DNA of 64,000 nt from Noviherbaspirillum sp. L7-7A. Its GTDB lineage: Bacteria; Pseudomonadota; Gammaproteobacteria; Burkholderiales; Burkholderiaceae_D. The stretch is from the NCBI RefSeq assembly GCF_019052805.1, contig NZ_JAHQRJ010000001.1:434001-498000 (forward strand), given 5' to 3'. The translations under genes and the position numbers were made by a program. This document shows positions 25,327 through 34,853 of this stretch, in pieces (positions within the stretch are counted from its first letter, which is position 1; every line of letters starts with the position of its first letter). Under the pieces are notes generated by a model. It did not search any database and was not told where the DNA came from. It worked only from the letters and a program-made list of their open reading frames with translations.

Positions 25327-27566
25327 GCACAGCGCAGAACAAGCAACAGGGCCGCATCGGCGTTGCAACCAGCCGGGTCGACGGCAGACTAAAAGTGACC
25401 GGGCAGGCGCGCTACGCCGCCGAGTTTCCGGCAGAGGACCTGCTGTATGGCGTGGTGGTTTCCAGCGGCATCGCTCGCGGCAGCATCAGCAGCATCGATA
25501 CCGGCCCTGCGCTGGCGGTGCCAGGCGTGATCCACGTGCTGACCCATGAAAACCGGCCCAGCCTGCCGTGGTTCGACCGCAGCTACCAGGACGACGACTC
25601 GCCTTCCGGTTCGCCGTTCCGGCCGCTTTACGACGCCAGCATCATCTTCAGCGGCCAGCCGGTGGCCCTGGTCGTGGCAAGCAGCTTCGAGGCGGCGCGC
25701 CATGCATCGGCATTGATCGACGTCCGCTACAAGGCCGACCAGCACCAGACCGACCTGGATGCCGGGCGCGATGCGGCCTATGCGCCCAGGCAGGGCAAGG
25801 ATGGCTTCGAGCCGCCGCCCAAGCCACGCGGCGACGCCGATGCCGCCCTGAAGAGGGCCGAGATCAATGTACTGGCCGATTACGCCACGCCGGTGGAACA
25901 CCACAATCCCATGGAAATGCATGCCACCACCGTGCTGCGTGACGTGGACGGCAACCTGACGATCTATGACAAGACCCAGGGCGTGCTCAACACCCAGCAG
26001 TATGTGACCAGTGTCTTTGGCCTGAAGCAGGAACAGGTGCGGGTGCGGTCGCCCTTCGTCGGCGGCGCCTTCGGCTCCGGGTTGCGGCCGCAGTACCAGC
26101 TGTTCCTGGCCGTGATGGCGGCGCAGGAGCTGAAGCGCTCGGTGCGGGTGGTCCTGACGCGCCAGCAGATGTTCAGCTTCGGCCATCGTCCGGCCACGCG
26201 GCACCAGATCGCGCTGGGCGCCGACAAGAGCGGCAAGCTGCTGGCCATCAAGCATGAAACGGTATCGGAAACATCGCGCTTTGAAGACTATATCGAGGTG
26301 GTGGTGAACTGGTCCGGTTCGGCCTATCAGTGCGACAACGTCATGCTCGACTATAAGGTCACTGCGCTGGATGTCTATACGCCACTGGACATGCGGGCGC
26401 CGGGCGCAACCCTTGGCGTCTATGTGCTGGAGTCGGCGATGGATGAACTGGCCCATGCGGCCGGCGTCGATCCGCTGGCGCTGCGCCTTCTGAACTATGC
26501 CGAGCAGGACCAGAATACCGGCAAACCATTCTCCAGCAAGGAATTGAAGGCCTGTTATGAACAGGGCGCGGCACGGTTTGGCTGGGACAAGCGCAATCCG
26601 GTCCCTCGCTCGATGCGGCGCGGCAAAACCCTGGTGGGCTGGGGCATGGCGACCGGCTTCTGGGACGCCATGCAGCAGCCGGCCAGCGCCAAGGCGGTGC
26701 TGTCGGTGGAGGGCAAGCTGCAGGTATCGTCCGCCACTGCCGACATCGGCACCGGCACTTACACCGCCATGACCATCATCGCGGCCGATGTGCTGGGCCT
26801 GGCGATCGAGGATGTGAACTTCACGCTGGGCGACTCCTCGCTGCCGCAGGCGCCGCTGGAAGGCGGTTCATGGACCGTCTCTTCCGTTGGCTCCGCGGTC
26901 AAGATGGCATGCGAAGCCGTCAGGGATGAACTGTTTTCAATCGCTCGCGCAATGCCGGATTCGCCTCTGGCCGGCGCCAGGGCGGAAGATGTCGAGTGGT
27001 GCGAGGGACGGGTGCAGCGCATCGGGCAGCCGGCGGCGTCGCTGGCCATCGCCGACATCATGCGCAGCAAGGGTCTGCATAGCATCGAGCATGCGGTGGA
27101 CCAGAAGCCCGATAGCAAGCAGAAGAAATACACCATGCATACCCATTCCGCGGTGTTTGCCGAGGTGGAGGTCGACGAGGACTTCGGCACGGTGGCAGTA
27201 AAAAGGGTCGTCAGCGCCATCGCCGGCGGCCGCGTGATCAATCCGAAAGCCGCGCGCAGCCAGATCATGGGCGGCGTGGTCTGGGGCATAGGCATGGCGC
27301 TGCATGAGGAAACCATGGCCGACCATGCCCTGGGCCGTTTCATGAACCACAGCCTGGCCGAGTATCACATCCCCGTCAATGCCGACATCCATGACATCGA
27401 CGTCATCTTCGTCGAGGAGCATGACGGCATCGTCAACCCGCTGGGCGCCAAAGGCATGGGCGAGATCGGCATCGTCGGCGTTGCCGCGGCCATCGGCAAT
27501 GCGGTGTTTCATGCCACCGGCAAGCGGGTGCGGGAGCTGCCGATCACGCTGGACAAGGTGGTCTGA
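25323..27566 (+). CDS. paoC: Aldehyde oxidoreductase, molybdenum cofactor-binding subunit (PaoC-like)
   Basis: A 747-residue molybdopterin subunit of the xanthine oxidase family. Cofactor-binding motifs include SPFVGGAFGSG near residue 240 and MRAPGAT near 355. The catalytic glutamate is in GAKGMGEIGIVG near the C-terminus (about residue 707). The enzyme should oxidise aldehydes to acids using water. E. coli PaoC binds molybdopterin cytosine dinucleotide and needs the chaperone PaoD (XdhC-like); none is encoded next to these genes. Likely a detoxifying aldehyde oxidase, though the substrate cannot be read from sequence. Confidence 0.9.
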   Translation: MSTAQNKQQGRIGVATSRVDGRLKVTGQARYAAEFPAEDLLYGVVVSSGIARGSISSIDTGPALAVPGVIHVLTHENRPSLPWFDRSYQDDDSPSGSPFRPLYDASIIFSGQPVALVVASSFEAARHASALIDVRYKADQHQTDLDAGRDAAYAPRQGKDGFEPPPKPRGDADAALKRAEINVLADYATPVEHHNPMEMHATTVLRDVDGNLTIYDKTQGVLNTQQYVTSVFGLKQEQVRVRSPFVGGAFGSGLRPQYQLFLAVMAAQELKRSVRVVLTRQQMFSFGHRPATRHQIALGADKSGKLLAIKHETVSETSRFEDYIEVVVNWSGSAYQCDNVMLDYKVTALDVYTPLDMRAPGATLGVYVLESAMDELAHAAGVDPLALRLLNYAEQDQNTGKPFSSKELKACYEQGAARFGWDKRNPVPRSMRRGKTLVGWGMATGFWDAMQQPASAKAVLSVEGKLQVSSATADIGTGTYTAMTIIAADVLGLAIEDVNFTLGDSSLPQAPLEGGSWTVSSVGSAVKMACEAVRDELFSIARAMPDSPLAGARAEDVEWCEGRVQRIGQPAASLAIADIMRSKGLHSIEHAVDQKPDSKQKKYTMHTHSAVFAEVEVDEDFGTVAVKRVVSAIAGGRVINPKAARSQIMGGVVWGIGMALHEETMADHALGRFMNHSLAEYHIPVNADIHDIDVIFVEEHDGIVNPLGAKGMGEIGIVGVAAAIGNAVFHATGKRVRELPITLDKVV

Positions 27567-27578
27567 GCCTTGGGCGCC

Positions 27579-28541
27579 TTAGTCTATGGGCTGGCCTTGG
27601 TGATGATCCCAGGCCAGGTCGGCCGCACATAAGTCTTCCAGGGCGGCGCCTACCGACTTGAACAGCGTTACCTGCGCCGGATTGTCGCGCCCCGGGTGCC
27701 GTCCGGCGCACAGGTCAGCCAGTTCCGCCTGCAGGGCGGCGCGTTGCAGCTTGCCTGTCTCCATGGGCTGCACCAGATCGCCAGCCTCGGCCAGTGCGCC
27801 GTTCCAGGTATCGACGAACACCGCCGCGCTGCACATTAATGCATCATCGGCCTCGCGCATGTTGGGACGGAAACCGCCAACCAGGTCCACATGCGTGCCT
27901 GGCTGCACCCAGGCGCCCTGCACGATGGGTGTGGTGCTGGTGGTAGCGCAGGTAATGATGTCGGCCTGGCGCACTGCCGCTTCGAGTTCTCCGGCGACCT
28001 CGACCCGTATGCCGCTGCCTTCGAACTGCTGGCGCAGCAGATCAGCGCTGCCTGCCGCCTTTTCCGTGGAACGGCCCCATACGCTGACTGTCCTGATCGG
28101 GCGCGTCGTGCAATGCGCCGCCGCCATATAGGGCGCCAGCGAGCCGGTCCCGATGACCAGGAGACGGCTGCTGTCGGGACGGGAAAGATACCCGGAAGCG
28201 AGCGCCGACGCCGCCGCCGTGCGGCGCAAGGTCAGCTCTTCGCCATCCATCAGGCATACCGGCGCGCCCGTGGCGCTGTCGAGCAGCATGAACATCGAAT
28301 GCACGGAAGGCAGCCCACGTTGCGGATTGCGCGGCGCCACCGTGACGATCTTGACGCCGGTATGGCGCTCGGGTTGCCATACCGGCATCAGCAGCAGGAC
28401 GGCATCGTTGTCGGGCGAGATCGGATGGACATGACGCCGGGGTGCCTCGGCGCCCTTGCGAAACGCCATGCGCAGCGCTTCGATGAGGATGGGATAGGAA
28501 AGGGCAGCGCTGAGCCGCCCTGCATTCAGAAAAGGAACCAT
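27579..28541 (-). CDS. Ornithine cyclodeaminase / delta-1-pyrroline-2-carboxylate reductase family protein
   Basis: A 320-residue NAD(P)-binding protein of the ornithine cyclodeaminase / mu-crystallin family. The substrate-side lysine is in GVKIVTVAPRNP, the family signature in DGEELTLRRTAAASALAS (residues 100-117) and the nucleotide-binding loop in VIGTGSLAPYMAAAH (about 129-143). Members include ornithine cyclodeaminase, alanine dehydrogenase and the pyrroline-2-carboxylate reductase of trans-3-hydroxyproline and D-proline breakdown; the last is the commonest in this group. It converges with the pao operon (12 bases between stops). Confidence 0.82.
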   Translation of the reverse strand: MVPFLNAGRLSAALSYPILIEALRMAFRKGAEAPRRHVHPISPDNDAVLLLMPVWQPERHTGVKIVTVAPRNPQRGLPSVHSMFMLLDSATGAPVCLMDGEELTLRRTAAASALASGYLSRPDSSRLLVIGTGSLAPYMAAAHCTTRPIRTVSVWGRSTEKAAGSADLLRQQFEGSGIRVEVAGELEAAVRQADIITCATTSTTPIVQGAWVQPGTHVDLVGGFRPNMREADDALMCSAAVFVDTWNGALAEAGDLVQPMETGKLQRAALQAELADLCAGRHPGRDNPAQVTLFKSVGAALEDLCAADLAWDHHQGQPID

Positions 28542-28618
28542 GCTGTGTCCGAAGTGATGGAAATGAATAAATCAGGTAACGCACTAATCTATATCATTCC
28601 ATCACAGCATGGCCGACC

Positions 28619-29047
28619 TCAGGCGATACGCAGGCCGACGTCGATGTTGTTGCGCGTGGCGTTGGAATATGGGCAGACTTCATGCGCCTTGTTGACCAGC
28701 GCCTGTGCCGCGCCGGCTTCCATGCCGGGCAGGGCGACTTCCAGGCTGACCGCCAGCCCGAAGCCACCGCGGTCGTTCGGGCCGATGCCGACTTCGGCAT
28801 TGACCGTGGTATCGGCCGGGAGCTGCGCCTTGGTATGCGCTGCCACGAACTTCAACGCCGACAGGAAGCAGGCTGCATAGCCTGCCGCAAACAGCTGCTC
28901 CGGGTTGGTGCCCGCGCCGCCGGCGCCGCCCAGTTCCTTCGGTGTGTTCAACGGCACGTCCAGGTGCTTGTCATCGCTGGCGGCGCGGCCATCGCGGCCG
29001 CCGGTTGCCGTGGCATGGGCTGTGTAGAGTATCTGCATGGTGTTCAT
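28619..29047 (-). CDS. ohr: Organic hydroperoxide resistance protein Ohr
   Basis: A 142-residue thiol peroxidase of the OsmC/Ohr family that reduces organic hydroperoxides using lipoyl-linked thiols. The reactive cysteines are Cys60 (FAAGYAACF) and Cys125 (HEVCPYSNATRNN). The family's NPEQLFAAGYAACF signature is intact. ATG 29047 was used; an in-frame ATG three codons later gives MQILYTA, the commoner Ohr start. It follows the OhrR-type repressor on the same strand, with a perfect inverted repeat in the gap that is the likely operator. Confidence 0.95.
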   Translation of the reverse strand: MNTMQILYTAHATATGGRDGRAASDDKHLDVPLNTPKELGGAGGAGTNPEQLFAAGYAACFLSALKFVAAHTKAQLPADTTVNAEVGIGPNDRGGFGLAVSLEVALPGMEAGAAQALVNKAHEVCPYSNATRNNIDVGLRIA

Positions 29048-29131
29048 CCTCCTGGGAAAGTGGAAATTGGAAATTGGAAATCAAAAAGCAATGGATCGCT
29101 GCGCGTCTCCATGGCCATCAAGATAAGTCAT

Positions 29132-29155
29132 AATTAAATTGTGTGCAATTTAATT
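29132..29155. promoter_or_regulatory. Candidate OhrR operator
   Basis: A perfect 10-bp inverted repeat AATTAAATTG / CAATTTAATT with a 4-base spacer, 85 bases upstream of ohr. It matches the AT-rich palindromes bound by OhrR-type MarR repressors. Confidence 0.8.
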
Positions 29156-29214
29156 TTTCTACAGTGCCGATTGGTTTTCGCATGATGGCAGGGGCGTAGG
29201 GACACGGTCCCTGC

Positions 29215-29682
29215 CTATTCGTCTGCCTCATTTGCCTGTGTCAGGCTGTCCCGTAGCAGCGCGAGCTGGTTGCGCAGCGCACTCAGGGCTTGCGCAGATT
29301 GCCCGCTTGCACACATGACCTGCTCGGGAATGGTGCGCGCCCGGCGCTTGAGGGCGCGGCCTTCCGGGGTCAGGGTAATGCGGACCTGACGCTCGTCCTT
29401 TTCGTCGCGTGTGCGCGCAACCATTCCCGCTGTCTCCAGGCGCTTGAGCAGCGGCGTCAGGGTCCCGGAATCGAGAAACAGCCTTTCGCCGATGTCCTTG
29501 ACCAGCAGGTCGTCCTCCTGCCACAGCACCAGCATGGCCAGATACTGTGGATAGGTCAGGCCCAGATTGTCGAGAAGCGGCTTATAGGCCTTTGTCATGG
29601 CCAGCGAGGCCGAGTAAAGTGCGAAGCAGAACTGCTTATCCAGGGCCAGCAGCTTGTCCGCGCTGGTGGAAGGTCTAGACAT
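29215..29682 (-). CDS. ohrR: OhrR-type MarR family peroxide-sensing repressor
   Basis: A 155-residue winged-helix regulator of the MarR family, OhrR branch. The peroxide-sensing cysteine is Cys19 in [14 protein letters not shown] second cysteine, Cys124, sits near the C-terminus, so it is probably the two-cysteine type (as in Xanthomonas) that forms an inter-subunit disulphide. The recognition region is [18 protein letters not shown] (71-88) and the wing [13 protein letters not shown]. It represses ohr until organic peroxides oxidise Cys19. It lies upstream of ohr on the same strand and is divergent from dacB. Confidence 0.93.
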   Translation of the reverse strand: MSRPSTSADKLLALDKQFCFALYSASLAMTKAYKPLLDNLGLTYPQYLAMLVLWQEDDLLVKDIGERLFLDSGTLTPLLKRLETAGMVARTRDEKDERQVRITLTPEGRALKRRARTIPEQVMCASGQSAQALSALRNQLALLRDSLTQANEADE

Positions 29683-29764
29683 CTTGATTCCTCGGGTTGA
29701 ACGTCGGACAGCCGCCGGGTGTCACACACTGCCGGCGATGCCGACGTGGTCATCTTCATTAGCT

Positions 29765-31186
29765 ATGGATCGTATGCGAATTATCCTCAGACTCCAAGTC
29801 AGTATCCTGCTGTTTGTTGCGAGCACCATTTGCTGGGCGCAGGAATTGCCAGGCAGCGTGAGCCGGGCCTTGCGCCAGGCCGGCATACCTGCCAGCGCGG
29901 TAGGGGCTTATGCCCAGGAAGTCATTGCCGGCCGCACGCTGGTATCGACCAATCCAATGGTGGCATTCAGCCCCGCATCGACCATCAAGCTCGTGACCAC
30001 CCAGGCAGCGCTGCAGGTTCTGGGGCCGACATTCAACTGGAAAACGGCGGCCTATGCCAGCGGCAGCCAGTCAGGCGACGTGCTCAATGGTGACCTGATC
30101 CTGCGCGGCGGCGGTGATCCGCGTCTGACCATGGAAAGCCTGTGGCTGTTCCTGCGGCAGATCAGGGAAAAGGGTGTCCGGCAGATCAACGGCGACCTGG
30201 TACTTGACCGCAGCCTCTTTGCGCCGCACGCGTTCGATGCCGCGCTGTTCGACGGCGCGCCCCACAAGCCCTACAACGCCGGGCCCGATGCGCTGCTGCT
30301 GAACTATCATGCCTTCGCATTGCGGCTGATCCCGGACCAGTCGAACGGAACCGCCCGCATCAGCGTGGAGCCGCCGGTAGCGGGGCTTTCGGTGCAGGGC
30401 CCGGCACTGGTGGAGGGCGACTGTGGCGACTGGAAAGCCGCGCTGACACCCGACATGACCGACAACAGCATTTCCGTCGCCGGCAATTATCCCTATGCCT
30501 GTGGTGAGAACACCCTGTATGTGCATCCCTATCAGATGAGCCGCGCCGCCTACTTCGGCGCGGTGTTTCGCCGCCTGTGGAACGAGATGGGCGGCACCTT
30601 GAAAGGGCAGGTACGCGACGGCGCCTTGCCCGAGCAGGCGCGCTTGCTGGCGCAATGGCAGTCCGCGCCGCTGACGCAGGTCATCCAGGACATCAATAAA
30701 TTCAGCAACAACGTCATGGCCAGGCAATTGCTGCTGACGCTGGCCAGCCAGAGTTCGGGTGCGCCGGCTACGCCGGAAGAAGGCGAAGCGGCAGTGCGTT
30801 CATGGATGCGGGAACGCGGCATCGATGCGCCGGAAATGGTGCTTGACAACGGCTCCGGCCTTTCGCGCAGCACGCGCATTGCGCCGCTGACGATGGCGCG
30901 GGTGCTGCTTGCAGCCTACAACTCACCGGTCATGCCCGAATTCATCGCCTCCCTGCCGTTGGCCGCCTATGACGGCACCATGCGCAACCGTCTGCGTGAA
31001 AAGTCGGTTGCAGGTCGGGCGCACATCAAGACCGGCAGCCTGGAAGGCGTGCGGGCGTCGGCCGGCTATGTGATGGCTGCGTCCGGCAAGTGGTATGCAG
31101 TGGTTTGCATGGTGAACCACGCCAGGGCGGCGGCGGCGGGCCCGGCGCTGGATCAGCTGGTGCAGTGGATCTACGAAAACGGCTGA
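29765..31186 (+). CDS. dacB: D-alanyl-D-alanine carboxypeptidase / endopeptidase (PBP4)
   Basis: A 473-residue periplasmic penicillin-binding protein of the S13 family. Residues 1-25 are a signal peptide. The nucleophile Ser72 and Lys75 lie in FSPASTIKL; SxN is the SNN of KFSNNVMARQ and the third motif is KTG (HIKTGSLEGV). The region between the first two motifs holds the large extra domain of class C PBPs. It removes the terminal D-Ala and cuts cross-bridges in peptidoglycan. ATG 29765 was chosen because the signal peptide begins there; ATG 29774 is possible. Divergent from ohrR. Confidence 0.92.
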   Translation: MDRMRIILRLQVSILLFVASTICWAQELPGSVSRALRQAGIPASAVGAYAQEVIAGRTLVSTNPMVAFSPASTIKLVTTQAALQVLGPTFNWKTAAYASGSQSGDVLNGDLILRGGGDPRLTMESLWLFLRQIREKGVRQINGDLVLDRSLFAPHAFDAALFDGAPHKPYNAGPDALLLNYHAFALRLIPDQSNGTARISVEPPVAGLSVQGPALVEGDCGDWKAALTPDMTDNSISVAGNYPYACGENTLYVHPYQMSRAAYFGAVFRRLWNEMGGTLKGQVRDGALPEQARLLAQWQSAPLTQVIQDINKFSNNVMARQLLLTLASQSSGAPATPEEGEAAVRSWMRERGIDAPEMVLDNGSGLSRSTRIAPLTMARVLLAAYNSPVMPEFIASLPLAAYDGTMRNRLREKSVAGRAHIKTGSLEGVRASAGYVMAASGKWYAVVCMVNHARAAAAGPALDQLVQWIYENG

Positions 31187-31210
31187 ATCCGCCTGAAAGA
31201 TGAGCCTGCC

Positions 31211-31711
31211 TTACAGGATGATGGGCTTGTCCGACAGCTGGTTAGGGCGCTGGCCATTTGCGGGCAGCTTCATCTGGAGCAGCGCATTGAGCTGTTCAAG
31301 TGCGGCGATGGCGCCGTCGCGGTAGGCGCCGCGCTGCAACTCGCGAATCATCGTGTCGCAAATGGCCTGCCATTCGCCAGCCTGCACCAGGCGCCCGACA
31401 CCGCGGTCCGCCACAATTTCAACCTGATGGTCGGCCAGATCGAGATAGATCAGTACGCCCGAGTTTTCCTCCGTGTCCCACAGTCGATAATCAGAAAACA
31501 GCTCGCGGGCGCGAGCTCGCGGATGCATGCCATCGAGAATGTCGCCAAGCGGAAGCGATGGCTCAATGATCATGCGCACTTCGGCACGGTGCAATGATTC
31601 TCCCTGTGCGATGGTTTTCTGGATCTCGTCGAGAACCTTTCTCGGAAAGGCCCGCTGGCCGGAGGCGCGGGTGGTAACCAGGTGCCGCCAGAATCGTTCG
31701 AGCTTGTTCAT
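31211..31711 (-). CDS. TPM domain protein
   Basis: A 166-residue protein with a TPM (YgcG/DUF477) domain: VRMIIEPSLPLGDILDG, RARELFSDYRLWDTEENSGVLIYLDLADHQVEIVADRG. No membrane helix is visible, so it should be soluble. TPM domains occur in photosystem repair factors and in bacterial envelope proteins of unknown activity. Its ATG overlaps the stop of the glycine-rich TPM protein by one base (TAATG), so the two are coupled, and both follow lemA. Confidence 0.82.
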   Translation of the reverse strand: MNKLERFWRHLVTTRASGQRAFPRKVLDEIQKTIAQGESLHRAEVRMIIEPSLPLGDILDGMHPRARARELFSDYRLWDTEENSGVLIYLDLADHQVEIVADRGVGRLVQAGEWQAICDTMIRELQRGAYRDGAIAALEQLNALLQMKLPANGQRPNQLSDKPIIL

Positions 31712-32550
31712 TACCAGTTCCCCGAGGCGCCGCCGCCGTCAAAGCCGCCACCGCCGCCCGAAAATCCGCCACCGCCGCTTCCGCCAAATCCACCGCCACC
31801 GAAGCCACCGCCACCGAAGCCGCCCCGGCTCCCTATGCCGCTGCCAAGGATGATGCCAGCGTTGCGGCCCCAGTCATTGCCGCCCAAGCGGCTGCGCCGC
31901 CGTCCACGGCGGCTAAACATGGGGAGCAGGATGAACAGCGCAAAAAACAGAAACGGCAGCCATGACCCCAGCCCGTCATCCTGCTGATCTGGCTGGCGCG
32001 CCGTTGGCGCCGGCAAGTTTTCCTTGTCGATCAGGGCAGCAATGGAAGAGACGCCGGCAGCAAGACCGCCATAGAAGTCGTTCTGGCGGAAGTGCGGCGC
32101 AATCACGTCCTGCAGGATGCGCTTGGACTGCGCATCCGTCAGCGAGCCTTGCACACCGCGGCCGGCCTCGATGCGCAGGCGGCGCAAGGCGCTGGGATTG
32201 TCGCGCGCCACCAGAAGTATTACGCCATCGTCAATGCCCTTGCGCCCGAGCTTCCAGGCATCGGCCACACGGATGCTGTACTGCTCGATTGCTTCGGGCG
32301 AGGTCGATGCCACCAGCAGAATCGCAATCTGGTTGCCGGTGCGGTCCTCATGTTCCTTCAGCACATTTTCCAGCGCATTGCGCTGGTCCGGCGTCAACAT
32401 GCCGATGGTATCGGTGACGCGGCTTTTCAGCGGCGGTACCGGCGTGAAGTCCTCCGCATGTACATGCAGCGCGCTCGCCAGGAGCAGCAGTGCGAGCAGA
32501 CAGCGCAGAGCCGATACGACGCTATTTGCCGAAATTGACGGCTGGCGCAT
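31711..32550 (-). CDS. Membrane TPM domain protein with glycine-rich tail
   Basis: A 279-residue protein from ATG 32550 (an in-frame ATG at 32568 is an alternative). It has a signal peptide (about residues 1-32), a periplasmic TPM domain (45-185, VTDTIGMLTPDQRNALE and GIDDGVILLVARDNP), one membrane helix near 200-217, a basic stretch RRGRRRSR and a tail of GGFGGGG repeats of about 50 residues ending in Asn-Trp. This is the usual partner of LemA. Its start lies within the end of lemA (29-base overlap), so translation is linked to lemA. Confidence 0.85.
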   Translation of the reverse strand: MRQPSISANSVVSALRCLLALLLLASALHVHAEDFTPVPPLKSRVTDTIGMLTPDQRNALENVLKEHEDRTGNQIAILLVASTSPEAIEQYSIRVADAWKLGRKGIDDGVILLVARDNPSALRRLRIEAGRGVQGSLTDAQSKRILQDVIAPHFRQNDFYGGLAAGVSSIAALIDKENLPAPTARQPDQQDDGLGSWLPFLFFALFILLPMFSRRGRRRSRLGGNDWGRNAGIILGSGIGSRGGFGGGGFGGGGFGGSGGGGFSGGGGGFDGGGASGNW

Positions 32551-33115
32551 TGGAAATGGCTTTTTCATTGTCCACGGTAAACGACGGTCTGACTGGATAG
32601 CCGAACATCATGGCCGTCAGATTGGTCGGAAAGCTGCGCGCCAGCACGTTGTATTCTTCCACCGATTTGATGTAACGCTGACGCGCCACGGTAATGCGAT
32701 TTTCCGTCCCTTCCAGTTGTGACTGGAGGTCGCGGAACAGGCCGTCGGCCTTCAATTGCGGATAATTTTCAGATACTGCCAGCAAACGTGAAAGGGCCTG
32801 CGTCAACTGGCCCTGGGCCTGCTGGAAGCGCTGGAATGCCTGCGGATCGTTCAGCACTTCAGGCGTTACCTGGATACTGGTCGCGGCGGCACGCGCCTTG
32901 GTCACTGCCTCCAGGGTTTCCCTCTCATGAGAGGCATAACCCTTGACCGTATTGACCAGGTTCGGCACCAGGTCGGCGCGTCGCTGGTACTGGTTGACCA
33001 CTTCGCCCCAGGCGGCCTTGACTGCCTCGTCCCTGGCCTGGAACTGGTTGTAGCCACAGCCTGAGAGCAGGATGCTCAACAGCCCAAGCATGATCCACGA
33101 TGACCATTTTTTCAT
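32522..33115 (-). CDS. lemA: LemA family lipoprotein
   Basis: A 197-residue LemA protein. The N-terminus is a lipoprotein signal with LLSGC lipobox (Cys20). Conserved helices read YNQFQARDEAVKAAWGEVVNQYQRRADLVPNLVNTVKGYA, and the C-terminal part has the family's FRDLQSQLEGTENRITVARQRY. LemA proteins form helical bundles and are found with TPM proteins in envelope stress clusters; the molecular role is unknown. First gene of the three-gene cluster. Confidence 0.92.
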   Translation of the reverse strand: MKKWSSWIMLGLLSILLSGCGYNQFQARDEAVKAAWGEVVNQYQRRADLVPNLVNTVKGYASHERETLEAVTKARAAATSIQVTPEVLNDPQAFQRFQQAQGQLTQALSRLLAVSENYPQLKADGLFRDLQSQLEGTENRITVARQRYIKSVEEYNVLARSFPTNLTAMMFGYPVRPSFTVDNEKAISNAPAVNFGK

Positions 33116-33335
33116 TATCTTTCCCTTCCATATGAGTTTGATCTTTCACCCGGCCCGCAGGCTGGTGATTGATGCGCAGCGCAACGCGGGCAATGCCGGC
33201 AAGGCGCAATCCGGCAGGTGCAGAGACAGGCGCAAGCAGCGATGCCTGAAACATAACATGGCAAGTTACAATATGTTCGCCTGATGCATTAAAGCTTGAT
33301 CGCACACATTTTTTCTCTTTCCACAAGGTTTCCCC

Positions 33336-34169
33336 GTGAGTTTCACAGCAAAGCTGGCGTCCGCATGGCGCACCCAACAATCCCTGTTATGTGTAGGCCT
33401 GGACCCCGACATCTCGCGGTTTCCCCCGCATCTTCAGTCCCAGCCGGATGGCATCTTTGCATTCTGCAAAGCCATGGTCGACGCCACTGCCGCTGCTGCC
33501 TGCTGCTTCAAGCCGCAAATTGCCTATTTCGCTGCATTGCGTGCCGAAGACCAGCTGGAAGCCTTGTGCGCCTATATCCGCAACACCTATCCCGCGCTGC
33601 CCATCGTGCTGGATGCCAAGCGTGGCGATATCGGCGCCACCGCCGAGCAATATGCGCGGGAAGCCTACGAGCGTTATGGCGCTGATTCGGTGACGGTCAA
33701 TCCCTATATGGGAGCCGATTCCATTGCACCCTACATGGAGTGGAAGGACAAGGGTGTGATCGTGCTGTGCCGCACGTCCAATCCGGGTGGCTCCGACCTG
33801 CAATTCATGCAGGTCGACGGCGTGCCGCTTTACCAGCATGTGGCGCGGCTGGTTGCCGAAAAATGGAATCGCAACGGACAATGCGGCTTGGTGGTTGGCG
33901 CGACTTTTCCGCAAGAACTGGCGCAGGTGCGTGCCATCGTCGGCGACATGCCATTGCTCGTGCCAGGCATAGGCGCGCAGGGCGGCGACATCGCCGCTAC
34001 TGTCGCAGCAGGGCGTAGCACCGACGGCACCGGCATGATGATCAATTCCTCACGCGCCATCCTCTATGCACAGCCACAGGACAGCGCTGAAACGCAGATC
34101 GAAGCCGCGCGCAGGGTAGCTTGCGAAACCCGCGATGCCATCAATAGTCATCGCGGCCTTGCTATCTAG
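33336..34169 (+). CDS. pyrF: Orotidine 5'-phosphate decarboxylase (type 2)
   Basis: A 277-residue enzyme for the last step of UMP synthesis. It is the longer type-2 (subfamily 2) form, with [14 protein letters not shown] at the start and the catalytic [16 protein letters not shown] motif (DxKxxD) around residues 89-104. The start codon is GTG at 33336, behind ACAAGG, which gives the conserved MSFTAKL beginning. Full length and intact. Confidence 0.95.
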   Translation: MSFTAKLASAWRTQQSLLCVGLDPDISRFPPHLQSQPDGIFAFCKAMVDATAAAACCFKPQIAYFAALRAEDQLEALCAYIRNTYPALPIVLDAKRGDIGATAEQYAREAYERYGADSVTVNPYMGADSIAPYMEWKDKGVIVLCRTSNPGGSDLQFMQVDGVPLYQHVARLVAEKWNRNGQCGLVVGATFPQELAQVRAIVGDMPLLVPGIGAQGGDIAATVAAGRSTDGTGMMINSSRAILYAQPQDSAETQIEAARRVACETRDAINSHRGLAI

Positions 34170-34201
34170 TCCCACAGAGTTCCACAGGGGTTTAGTACTT
34201 C

Positions 34202-34684
34202 CTACTGTTCAAGAAAGCGGAGAAGGCCTGCGAGCGAGTGCGCAACAGTTTGTTGTCGCACCGCATGCCGGTCTCCCTGAAATACCAGCCTCTCGCTGAA
34301 AGTGCGGTGTGCCATCGCCCACGCAAAACAGACCGTTCCAACGGGCTTGCCGGGAACTGCACCGCCCGGACCGGCGATGCCAGTCGTAGACAAAGTGATT
34401 GTTGCGTTGCTGTTGGCTAAAGCGCCTTCTGCCATTGCCTGAGCAACTTCGTCGCTTACCGCGCCGTAACGGACGATTAACGCTTCAGGAACATCCAGCA
34501 TGTCTGCCTTCGATGCGTTCGAATAGGTGATGAATCCGCATTCGAACCATTCCGAAGAGCCGGCAACTTCAGTAATAGCCTGAGCAACGCCACCTCCCGT
34601 ACAAGACTCGGCGGTAGCCAGAATGAGGCCTTGCGACTTGAGCACGCTGCCTACCTGCGTCGCTAATTCATTGATATCCCTCAT
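34202..34684 (-). CDS. pncC: Nicotinamide-nucleotide amidase (CinA C-terminal domain)
   Basis: A 160-residue stand-alone CinA C-terminal domain protein. Conserved parts are ATAESCTGGGVAQAITEVAGSS (22-43), the catalytic region with Ser and Lys in ITYSNASKADML, and STTGIAGPGGAVPGKPVGTV. It converts nicotinamide mononucleotide to nicotinate mononucleotide in the pyridine nucleotide salvage cycle. Convergent with pyrF, 32 bases apart. Confidence 0.92.
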   Translation of the reverse strand: MRDINELATQVGSVLKSQGLILATAESCTGGGVAQAITEVAGSSEWFECGFITYSNASKADMLDVPEALIVRYGAVSDEVAQAMAEGALANSNATITLSTTGIAGPGGAVPGKPVGTVCFAWAMAHRTFSERLVFQGDRHAVRQQTVAHSLAGLLRFLEQ

Positions 34685-34853
34685 GGCGTCTCCTCTCGTT
34701 GAATTTGTTTGAACGGTAGTTCCATCGTCTGCTTGTAGCCCAGCCTACTTTACCACCCGGGGTGATGGCGATGCATCACCTTAATGCGATGTCATCCCAT
34801 TCAATGAATAGGACACTTTGCCGAATTGTTACTAAATTGTTTCAAAAACATGG

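Noticed and set aside
31711-31850. Simple tandem repeat coding for GGFGGGG units
   Set aside because: It is the glycine-rich tail normal for LemA-linked TPM proteins, not a separate repeat element.
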